Source: CAWGET01 sp963821715
Lineage (GTDB): Bacteria > Bacteroidota > Ignavibacteria > Ignavibacteriales > Melioribacteraceae
Assembly: GCA_963821715.1 (NCBI GenBank)
Contig: CAWGET010000005.1
Span: 62,001-126,000 of the forward strand
Reading direction: 5' to 3'
Length of the DNA stretch: 64,000 bases
The position numbers and the translations under genes are program-made. Each line of letters opens with the position of its first letter. Within the stretch, counting starts at the first letter, position 1. Positions 16,460 to 24,227 of this stretch are shown piece by piece. A model generated the notes under the pieces. It saw only the letters and a list, made by a program, of their open reading frames with translations, did no database searches and was not told the DNA's origin.

Positions 16460-18328
16460 ATGGATAAAAGAACTACTCTCGCTTTTGTACTTATCGGACT
16501 ATTATTAATTGTTTGGTTTTACATTAATTCACCCACTCCACCGCCGCCGATGGATCAGGCGCCGGACACTTCTGTGGTTAAAGCAGATTCTCTTCGCCCA
16601 AGTCTCGAAGAAGAAATTCAGCAATCGGTTGCTAAGGAAGAGCCGGCTGCGGCTTTTGTTGATACGACGGAACAAAAAGACGAGCAGATCATTACGATTG
16701 AAACGGACCTTGTAAAACTGGAACTAACGAGTCGAGGTGCGGCAATCAGAAAATACTACCTGAAGGAATTCCGTACCTGGTATTACAGAAGACTTCCGGA
16801 TACAGCAAATTTTTACGACAGGCACGTTCAGCTTATAAATAAAAGTTCCGACGGTAAGTTTGGCGAATTCAACATGGTCTTTGTTACAAAAGAAGGAAAA
16901 TTAGTAAACACCTCTAACCTTTATTTCGATTCCGATGCCGATAACTATTATTACCAGGTTTCCGGGGATGACTCATTAAAAATTTCTTATTCTTACCAGG
17001 TTGCCGACGGCAGCACGATACAAAAAGATTACATATTTCACGGTAATGATTATGCGTCCGATGTGGATGTGATTCTCGAAAATATGGATAATGTAATTTC
17101 GAGTTTAAGATATGATATGGTTTGGGAAGACGGAATAAATTTTGTAGAAAAAAATTCTGTTGACGAAGCCAACCAGGCTAACGCCAGCGCATACAGCGGT
17201 GGCGAACAGGTTGAGGTTGATGCCTCGGATGTTGGCGAAGAAGTTTCTAAAGAAATAAACGGCAGAGTAGATTGGGTTTCCGTACGGAATAAATATTTTA
17301 TTGCGATAATAGCTCAGCAAAATCCGAGCAGCGAAGGCGGCGCTTTAATGGAAGGCGTAAAAACCATTAATCCTGAATGGGGCGATAGGGAAATTTACAG
17401 CGTTAGCCTCAAAGTTCCTTTCGAAGACAGAGATTATCAAAAAAACAGATTTCAACTTTATATAGGACCAATCGATTATGACCTGTTAAAATCCTACGAT
17501 AAGGATTTTGAAGCGGCTTACGATTTCGGAGGTTACATGGGATTGCAGGCGGTTATCCGTCCAATTTCCGAATATATTCTGCTTCCGCTTTTGATATTCC
17601 TGCACAAGTTTATACCAAATTACGGATTTGTAATTATCATCTTTTCCATAATTATAAAAATAGCTCTTTACCCGCTTACGAAGCAGAGCTATAAATCGAT
17701 GAAAAAGATGCAGCAGCTTCAGCCGAAAATTGCCGCTATGAAAGAGCAGTATAAGGATGACCCTCAGCGCGTGCAGAAGGAGACGATGAAGCTCTACTCT
17801 ACTTACGGAGTAAATCCGGCAGGCGGCTGTTTGCCTATGCTTCTTCAGATGCCTATTCTTATTGCACTTTGGAGTCTCTTCAATGTTGCGATTCAGTTGC
17901 GAAACGAGCCGTTTATCTGGTGGATTCATAATCTCGCAACACCGGATGTTCTTTTTGAACTTCCTTTTAAACTTCCGTTTGTTGGTATCGATCAAGTTGG
18001 CGGACTCGCAATTTTGCTTGGTGTAACGATGTTCTTCCAGCAGAAAATGAGCGTTAAAGATCCGAGTCAGAAAGCCCTTGTTTATATTATGCCGGTTTTT
18101 TTCACGCTCCTTTTTATGAATTTTCCCGCAGGATTGAACTTATATTATTTTATGTTCAACCTGTTATCAATCGGGCAGCAGTATTATATAAATCATAAAA
18201 AAGGTGAAGCCGAATTAGTTCCGGTAAAAAATCCGAAAAAGAAGAGCGGCGGATTTATGCAGCGTATGATGGACGCCGCGGAAAAACAGGCAGAAGCACA
18301 GAAAAAAGGCGCTAAGAAAAGACGATAG
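16460..18328 (+). CDS. yidC: Membrane protein insertase YidC
   Basis: 622 residues from the ATG at 16460 (a TTG one codon earlier is less likely). N-terminal signal-anchor helix (about 5-22), a low-complexity Pro/Glu stretch, a large periplasmic beta-sandwich domain (about 75-330), then the YidC/Oxa1 core with helices from about 350, including the MKKMQQLQPKIAAMKEQY coiled cytoplasmic loop and NPAGGCLPMLLQMPIL. The tail is strongly basic (KKKSGGFMQR, KKGAKKRR), as expected for ribosome contact. It inserts Sec-dependent and independent inner-membrane proteins. Confidence 0.96.
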   Translation: MDKRTTLAFVLIGLLLIVWFYINSPTPPPPMDQAPDTSVVKADSLRPSLEEEIQQSVAKEEPAAAFVDTTEQKDEQIITIETDLVKLELTSRGAAIRKYYLKEFRTWYYRRLPDTANFYDRHVQLINKSSDGKFGEFNMVFVTKEGKLVNTSNLYFDSDADNYYYQVSGDDSLKISYSYQVADGSTIQKDYIFHGNDYASDVDVILENMDNVISSLRYDMVWEDGINFVEKNSVDEANQANASAYSGGEQVEVDASDVGEEVSKEINGRVDWVSVRNKYFIAIIAQQNPSSEGGALMEGVKTINPEWGDREIYSVSLKVPFEDRDYQKNRFQLYIGPIDYDLLKSYDKDFEAAYDFGGYMGLQAVIRPISEYILLPLLIFLHKFIPNYGFVIIIFSIIIKIALYPLTKQSYKSMKKMQQLQPKIAAMKEQYKDDPQRVQKETMKLYSTYGVNPAGGCLPMLLQMPILIALWSLFNVAIQLRNEPFIWWIHNLATPDVLFELPFKLPFVGIDQVGGLAILLGVTMFFQQKMSVKDPSQKALVYIMPVFFTLLFMNFPAGLNLYYFMFNLLSIGQQYYINHKKGEAELVPVKNPKKKSGGFMQRMMDAAEKQAEAQKKGAKKRR

Positions 18329-18351
18329 ATTTTATCTATCCGATTTATGAG

Positions 18352-19071
18352 ATGTATAAATATTTTAAAACATTAATAGTAATTGCTTTAACAGCAGTTA
18401 CTATTTTTGCCGGGGAACCGGTAATACTTAAATTGGATTTAAAGGAAAAAGAAATTCCTTTTGGTATGAAGGAATTAATTCCTGTCAATTTTCCTAAAAT
18501 TTCAGTTGTATTAAGCGGTGGCGGCTCACGCGCAATTTCACAACTTGGTGTATTGAAAGCCTTGGAAGAAGCGGAAATACCGATCACTTCCATTTACGGT
18601 ACAAGTATGGGAAGTATAATCGGCGGACTTTATTCCGCAGGATATTCGCTTGAGCAACTTGATTCAATTGTTACGAATGCTGCATGGGAAGATTATTTTT
18701 CCGCCGAACGCACAAACCGAAACGATCTCTTTATCGATCAGAAAATTACTGAAGACAAGGCAATACTAACAATACGTTTCGATGGATTTACTCCGATAGT
18801 TCCTACTTCAATAAACACCGGTCAGTCGGTCGCAAATTTTTTAACGCTTCTTGCCATTAACGCTCCTATACAGACGGATTCTTCTTTTGGAAGTCTTCTT
18901 TACGATTTCGGAGCAGTTAGCGCCGATCTGATTACAGGAAATTCGATCCTTCTTTCAGGCGGTTCTTTGGCTCAGGCAATGCGCGCGAGTTCCAGTGTTT
19001 CTCTTTTGCTTCCGCCTGTCCGTCAAGATTCCTTACTTTTAGTTGACGGCGGAATAATTGCTAATGTTCCC
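18352..19071 (+). pseudogene. Patatin-like phospholipase domain, 5' part of a frameshifted patatin-POTRA-barrel gene
   Basis: Signal peptide (1-20) followed by a patatin domain: oxyanion motif SGGGSRA (about 55-61), nucleophile S85 in YGTSMGS and the catalytic-dyad aspartate D232 in LVDGG. Two bases-runs later the frame breaks: the DNA reads GTT CCC TGT AAA, while removal of one C at 19069-19071 gives NVPVKIAKDLNSDLIIASNA, which is the normal patatin continuation. In the current frame translation runs on to a stop at 19140. The complete gene would be 18352-21046 (897 residues). Either a recent pseudogene or a one-base sequence error. Confidence 0.85.
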
Positions 19072-21046
19072 TGTAAAAATTGCCAAAGATCTAAACAGCG
19101 ATCTGATCATTGCCTCCAATGCAACAAGTCCTCTCCGTAAAGAAGACGAGTTGAAATATCCTTGGGAAATTGCAGACCAGCTTGTGAGTATTCCGAGTAA
19201 AATTATTAACGATCAATATCTTCAGTATGCGGATTTTTTAATTGTACCGGAAGTTGAAGCAAAAAAGAATAATGATTTTACAAATTTGCGCACAATAATC
19301 GATAAAGGTTATCAAGCGGCACTTCCAAAAATTGATTCCATTAAGAAAAGAGTGGAAGACGAAATTAAAAAATCACTTCATAATAATTTGATTTACTTCA
19401 ACAATCTCAAATTGGAAGAAAGTCCTTCATCAAGAGAAAAAGAATTGCTGCAGAAATTTACTGAGAAAGATTTAGTCTCAAACGAAGAACTTCTTTACGA
19501 ATTATACAAATTATATAAAAAAGGAGGAATAAAAGATCTTCATCTTGAGATTGATACGGCCGGCGGAGCAAATGTAATTTCACTTGTAGAAGAAGAAAAT
19601 CCACTTGTAAAAGATATAGTTTTTTCGGGAAATTCTCCGGAGTTGAAAAGCCAGCTGGTTCATACTTTATCGGGCTTAAAAGGAAAACCTTATTGCAGTA
19701 AAAGTTTATTTAACGCGCTGCTCGATGTTACGAGGTTCTACCGGAAAATCGGTTATTCGCTTGCGCAGATTGAAGATGTTGAGTTTGACGGAGAAAAGAG
19801 AGTTTTGAGCGTAAAGATCTCGGAAGGAATTATCTCCGACATTTTTGTGGTGGGTACAAAACGTACGAATCATCAAGTGATTACCAGGGAATTTCCGGTT
19901 GAAACCGGAGAAATATTCCGCTACGCAAAAGCTGCCGAAGGATTGAGAAATTTGCAAAGCACGGGATTGTTTGAAGCGGTGGAAATTTCCATTGTACAGA
20001 AAGGTTCAAAAAATATTTTAAATATCATCATCGAGGAAGAATATTCCAAAATACTCCGGTTCGGAATCCGGATTGACAACGAGTATTTAACGCAGGCATC
20101 GATCGATTTTAGAAATGAAAATTTTTACGGAACCGGAACGGAAGTAGGTACAAACTTAACGCTGGGAGTAAAGAACCGATCTTACATTTTAGAGCATAAA
20201 GCTAACCGTGTTTTTGATACTTATTTTACTTACAAGTTGCGCGGATTTTATTCAATGCGCGATATAAATGTTTACGCGGACGATTCTTCCAAAGCCAATA
20301 TTGACAGGAATAAATCCGCGGAATATACTGAATCGCACACGGGAATCTCGCTGGGGATTGGAACCCAAGTTGAACGGCTGGGCAATTTTATCGTCGAAGG
20401 TAAATTTCAGCAAGACAGGATAAAAAATATTTTGAACTTTAACGAGGGCTATTTGATAAAACTCGCTGCGCTCCGATTTGTTATGTCGATAGATTCCCGA
20501 AATAAATATCCGTATCCGACCCGCGGTTTTTTAGCTGAAACATATTATGAGACTGCGCAGAAAGTTTTAGGGGGTGATATTACTTACACAAAATTTGCCC
20601 TTGATTACAGCAGCTATATTTCGATAAATAAATTCCATACAATTATTCCACATTTCATGCTCGGATTCGCAGATGAAACTTTGCCATTATCGCAGCAGTT
20701 TTCATTGGGCGGTCAGTCTTCATTTTTCGGATTCCGTGATTATGAATACCGCGGCAGACAAATATTCTTATCTTCTTTAGAATACAGGTTAATGTTTCCG
20801 GTAAAAATCTACTTCGATACTTATATTAGTTTCCGTTACGATCTCGGATCAACTTGGAAAGAGCAGGAGCAAATTCGATTTCGTGATCTTAAGCATGGAG
20901 CCGGTGCAACAATATCATTGGATACTCCCATTGGTCCTGCGGATTTTTCTATCGGTAAAAGTTTCACTTTCGAAAACAAACCCCAGGAACGTTACGTAAA
21001 CTGGGGAGATACTTATTTTTATTTTACAATTGGATATTATTATTAA
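19069..21046 (+). pseudogene. POTRA and outer-membrane barrel, 3' part of the frameshifted patatin gene
   Basis: This frame continues the patatin domain (DLNSDLIIASNA, then KYPWEIADQLVSIPSKIIND), passes a helical linker, POTRA-like repeats (DIVFSGNSPELKSQLVHTL; SDIFVVGTKRTNHQVITREF), and ends in a BamA/TamA-type 16-strand barrel with the surface-antigen motif QFSLGGQSSFFGFRDYEYRG and a C-terminal aromatic strand. The layout matches a type Vd-like patatin autotransporter (PlpD class) with a full Omp85-type barrel. No independent start with a ribosome site is evident; an in-frame ATG at 19058 overlaps the 5' part. The body is intact, so the frameshift looks recent or artefactual. Confidence 0.85.
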
Positions 21047-21164
21047 ACCGTCAAAGGCCAAATGTCAAACGTCAAAAGGTTAGAAGACTCAAAAAATTTG
21101 TTAAATATAATATTTTATTTACCTCTGTTTCACCCAAATTTTTCACTGTTCACTGCTTAATTTT

Positions 21165-21704
21165 TCACTTTTCTCTTTGAGAGGATTTTTCTCCTAGCGC
21201 GTAGTTTCTTGCTTCGTTTTGAATGTCACCCAATTTCTTGTATAGATTTGCCAGCGCATAATAGATCTTACTTTTCTTATGGACTTTTCTTACTCCGTCT
21301 TCAACATAATTTAGAATTTTTTTGTTCGAAGGAATATCCAATTCAATATTATATAGATTTAATAAGGAGATATAGGGAGAAAAATTTGTCGGTTCGGTAT
21401 CCGCGGCTTTGATGTAATAATCCATAGCGCGCAGCATATTTTCCTGTCCGGCAGATTTGTTTTCAAAAACCTGTGCCGTCCAAATATAATATCCGAATTT
21501 TTGATCGGGAAATTCCCGACAGAGTTTCTCCGTAAACATAATTATTTCATCCGGCGAAAGAACAGGATTTGCCAGCAGTACTTTGTATATTTCCGCTTCT
21601 TTTAAATTATTCTCAATCGCCGATTGGAAGGCGTCAAAAAGATTATCCTGAGAATCTGATTGACGGAACGTGTTTTCAATTTTGGTTTTTTTCTTTTCAT
21701 TCAT
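21165..21704 (-). CDS. Tetratricopeptide-repeat-like hypothetical protein
   Basis: 179 residues, no signal peptide or membrane helix. The helical repeats (YYIWTAQVFENKSAG, ENMLRAMDYYIKAADTEPTN, SKIYYALANLYKKLGD) carry the W/L/G/Y/A/P pattern of TPR units, at least two and probably four. Likely a cytosolic protein-interaction scaffold. Partner unknown. It converges with the barrel gene and is divergent from the ECF sigma operon. Confidence 0.6.
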   Translation of the reverse strand: MNEKKKTKIENTFRQSDSQDNLFDAFQSAIENNLKEAEIYKVLLANPVLSPDEIIMFTEKLCREFPDQKFGYYIWTAQVFENKSAGQENMLRAMDYYIKAADTEPTNFSPYISLLNLYNIELDIPSNKKILNYVEDGVRKVHKKSKIYYALANLYKKLGDIQNEARNYALGEKSSQREK

Positions 21705-21920
21705 AAGGCTATTTTACTACAAAAATTTGAATTCTCAAAATATTTGAGTCAAACCATTAGTAAAATGATTTTGCAAAACCGCTTCATTTATTGTCTCATC
21801 ATCTAAATTTAAAAGAATTCCTTGCTTCAATTTCAACTTCCTGCGGAATGCTTTTAATACAATTAAAAATGCACGACGGACTTTCTCTTATCTGAATGCA
21901 AAAAAAACTTTCTCAAAATT

Positions 21921-21950
21921 TGTAACAAACTGAACCTTTCGTTCGTCTGT
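21921..21950 (+). promoter_or_regulatory. Candidate ECF-type promoter of the sigma-factor operon
   Basis: TGTAAC (21921-21926), 17 bases, CGTCTGT (21944-21950), ending 10 bases before the sigma ATG. TGTAAC/CGTCT is the kind of -35/-10 pair seen ahead of autoregulated ECF sigma genes in Bacteroidota. A similar pair stands before the DUF5916 gene. Confidence 0.45.
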
Positions 21951-21960
21951 ATATTAGAAG

Positions 21961-22494
21961 ATGAAAATTAAAGCGCTTAAATATCGATATTTAATTCAGC
22001 AGTATAAGAATAACATTTTTAATTATTCAATGTACCTGCTAAGGAATCGGATGGACGCCGAAGACGTTACGCAAGAAACAATGATTAGAATATGGAAAAA
22101 CATGGACGCATTTAAGATGAAATCGGCAAAACAATACATAATGAAAACAACGCATAATTTGTGTATAGATTATTTACGAATAAGGAAACGGAGCCTTCAA
22201 AATGAATCTTCTTTTGACGATGATTTTGATTATTCGAATATGAATGTAAGGTCTGAAAACGTAGAAGAAGAGGTTCATCAAAAAATAATAAGCGATAGAA
22301 TAAAGGAAGTAATAAATATTCTTCCGGAAAATTTGAAGTCGGTTTTTGTCCTTTACGAAATGGAAGGAATGAAATATAAAGAGATAAGCGAAATTTTAAA
22401 TTTACCGATGAGCAGTGTTAAAGTAAATCTTTTTAGAGCGCGTAAGAATCTTCGCGAAAAATTAACGACTTATAAACCCGAAGAAGTGATATGA
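21961..22494 (+). CDS. RNA polymerase sigma factor, ECF (sigma-70) family
   Basis: 177 residues with only regions 2 and 4. Region 2 (about 15-85): YSMYLLRNRMDAEDVTQETM then IRIWKNMDAFK. Region 4 (about 115-168): NILPENLKSVFVLYEMEGMK then YKEISEILNLPMSSVKVNL, an HTH that reads the -35 element. It overlaps the next gene by four bases (ATGA), which carries a single membrane helix and is the likely anti-sigma factor. A candidate autoregulatory promoter is at 21921-21950. Confidence 0.93.
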   Translation: MKIKALKYRYLIQQYKNNIFNYSMYLLRNRMDAEDVTQETMIRIWKNMDAFKMKSAKQYIMKTTHNLCIDYLRIRKRSLQNESSFDDDFDYSNMNVRSENVEEEVHQKIISDRIKEVINILPENLKSVFVLYEMEGMKYKEISEILNLPMSSVKVNLFRARKNLREKLTTYKPEEVI

Positions 22495-23048
22495 AAATGA
22501 ACGAAGAAATGGAAAATAAAATTATCGCTTTGGTTTACGGAGAACTGAATTCCGCTGAAAGAATTAAAGTTGGACGGATTATAGAAGAAAATGACGAAGC
22601 GAAAAGAATTTACGAAGAGCATAAAAGAGTTCATAATTCGGTTAAGAATTTAAAGCAGGAAGAATGCCCTGAAGACCTGATCCAGAAAGTTAATGCCAAA
22701 TTTAAATTAGGCGAAAATAAAAAATCGTTTCTCGCAGATCTTTACACGCTTTTTATTTCCAGACCGGCATTGGGCGTGGCCTCTGCGGTTGTAATTATTT
22801 TTATAATCGTATCAACTCTTTTCATCAATCGTCCGGCGCAATATAACGGCTATACAAGAGCCGAAGTAGAACTCGCAAACCGGCAGGTGGAATATTCGCT
22901 TGCAGTTATAGGTAAAATTTTTGATAAAACCGAAAAAACAATCGAAAAAGAAGTTCTTGCAACAAGAGTAGGAAAACCTATTAAAGAAGGAATCAATTTA
23001 GTAAACCATTTATTTGTAGAGGAGAATAAAAATGAAACATCTAATTAA
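22491..23048 (+). CDS. Probable anti-sigma factor (single-pass membrane protein)
   Basis: 185 residues. The N-terminal about 85 residues are charged and helical with the ASD-like opening 'EMENKIIALVYGELNSAERI..GRIIEENDEAKRIYEEHKRVH', followed by one membrane helix (about 92-112, ALGVASAVVIIFIIVSTLF) and an outer domain of about 70 residues. No zinc HxxxCxxC motif is present. Position right after an ECF sigma gene with ATGA overlap supports the anti-sigma role. The protein would hold the sigma factor at the membrane until a signal releases it. Confidence 0.75.
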   Translation: MKMNEEMENKIIALVYGELNSAERIKVGRIIEENDEAKRIYEEHKRVHNSVKNLKQEECPEDLIQKVNAKFKLGENKKSFLADLYTLFISRPALGVASAVVIIFIIVSTLFINRPAQYNGYTRAEVELANRQVEYSLAVIGKIFDKTEKTIEKEVLATRVGKPIKEGINLVNHLFVEENKNETSN

Positions 23049-23583
23049 AATATTTGCAGCGTTATTTTTACTGGTAAATTTCGCAACAGCTCAAGAAAAA
23101 AATTATTCCAACGAACCGGGTTATTTAGATTTCGGCAGTTTCGAGCAGTTCGAAGATAACGAACAGGTAACCGAAGTTGTGATTGAAGAAAATCTATTGA
23201 GAATGGTTTCCAAGCTTGCCGGTAATGAAGATCCCGGACTGAAAGAATTATTGAGCGGATTGAAATTGATACGCGTAAACACTTTTGGCCTTACTAACGC
23301 GGATGGTAAATCGCTTGAGAACAGGATCGAAAAGTTGAATAAAAATCTTATGAATAGTAAGTGGGACCGAATTGTCCGCACGAAAGACAGAGGCGAAATG
23401 GCCAACGTTTATATCAAAACTGATGGTAACGATAATATTGTTGGACTTGTTGTAATGGCTCTTGACCCGAATGGAGAAGCAGCGTTTGTTAATATAGTCG
23501 GAAGGATCGATCTGGAAACTATTGGAAGATTATCGGATAAGTTTGATATTCCTTCGCTAGACAAAGTTAATGTTCACGATTAA
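23032..23583 (+). CDS. DUF4252-domain exported protein
   Basis: 183 residues with a signal peptide (1-20, NFATAQ). The body fits DUF4252: 'GLKLIRVNTFGL', 'KWDRIVRTKDRGEMANVYIK' and 'VNIVGRIDLETIGRLSDKF'. DUF4252 proteins are common in Bacteroidota and often sit beside ECF sigma and anti-sigma genes; function is unknown. It overlaps the anti-sigma gene by 17 bases and is followed by a lipoprotein of the same family 14 bases on, so it belongs to this operon. Confidence 0.8.
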   Translation: MKHLIKIFAALFLLVNFATAQEKNYSNEPGYLDFGSFEQFEDNEQVTEVVIEENLLRMVSKLAGNEDPGLKELLSGLKLIRVNTFGLTNADGKSLENRIEKLNKNLMNSKWDRIVRTKDRGEMANVYIKTDGNDNIVGLVVMALDPNGEAAFVNIVGRIDLETIGRLSDKFDIPSLDKVNVHD

Positions 23584-23597
23584 TATTGAGGCGTAGT

Positions 23598-24143
23598 ATG
23601 AATTTTAAAATACGAAATATTTTTGTTGTTTTAATAGCAGCCTTTCTTCTAAGCGGCTGCATAGGCGTTAACAGAGATTTCCAAAAAATAAGAGCAAACA
23701 TTTTGGATTCCGTCGACGACGAATTTCAAAAAGATGTGGAATTCGCCGTGGGGCCCGGATTAATTTACTTCGCCGGATTATTCGTAAGATTTGCCGAAGA
23801 AGAAGATGAAAATATTGAGGAGATTTTTGATAACGTTTCTAACGTTCAAGTCGGTGTATATAACCGAAGTAATTACGGAAGCGGGGAAATCAATCTCTCC
23901 TATCTAAAAAATGTAGATTCATTTCTCCAGTCCGACGGTTGGGAATTTCTCGTTAAAGCACGAGATCGTGACGAGATATCATCAGTTTACGTTAAAGCCG
24001 AGGGCGAAGATTTGAACTCGATCTTTGTTATCGCGCTTTCGGATGATGAACTTGTGTTAGCTGAAATTTCAGGAGACCTTGACAAATTAATAGAAGTTAT
24101 TATAAGAGAAGAGGGATTGCATCTTGCTTCATCGGATAATTAA
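23598..24143 (+). CDS. DUF4252-domain lipoprotein
   Basis: The frame begins with a TTG at 23586, but the ATG at 23598 has GAGG six bases upstream and starts a lipoprotein signal (LIAAFLLSGC), giving 181 residues. The body repeats the preceding protein's plan: 'NVSNVQVGVYNR', 'GWEFLVKARDRDEISSVYVK' and 'LAEISGDLDKLIEVI'. This is a second, diverged DUF4252 copy, probably from tandem duplication, now lipid-anchored. It is the last gene of the sigma/anti-sigma operon before an 81-bp gap. Confidence 0.75.
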   Translation: MNFKIRNIFVVLIAAFLLSGCIGVNRDFQKIRANILDSVDDEFQKDVEFAVGPGLIYFAGLFVRFAEEEDENIEEIFDNVSNVQVGVYNRSNYGSGEINLSYLKNVDSFLQSDGWEFLVKARDRDEISSVYVKAEGEDLNSIFVIALSDDELVLAEISGDLDKLIEVIIREEGLHLASSDN

Positions 24144-24162
24144 TAATTTTTTCCCAAAACGA

Positions 24163-24190
24163 TACAACTTTTTTTATTTTCGTAAGTCTA
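24163..24190 (+). promoter_or_regulatory. Candidate ECF-type promoter before the DUF5916 gene
   Basis: TACAAC (24163-24168), 16 bases, AGTCTA (24185-24190), 35 bases before the gene. It resembles the TGTAAC-N17-CGTCTG pair ahead of the sigma operon, which suggests but does not prove that the DUF5916 gene belongs to the same regulon. Confidence 0.25.
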
Positions 24191-24227
24191 AATTTCTAGT
24201 TATCCGATTATACTCATAGGAAAAATG

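Noticed and set aside
19058..19140. Programmed frameshift in the patatin gene
   Set aside because: The CCC-TGT site has no slippery heptamer and no obvious downstream stem, and the fold needs both frames; a one-base error or mutation is simpler.
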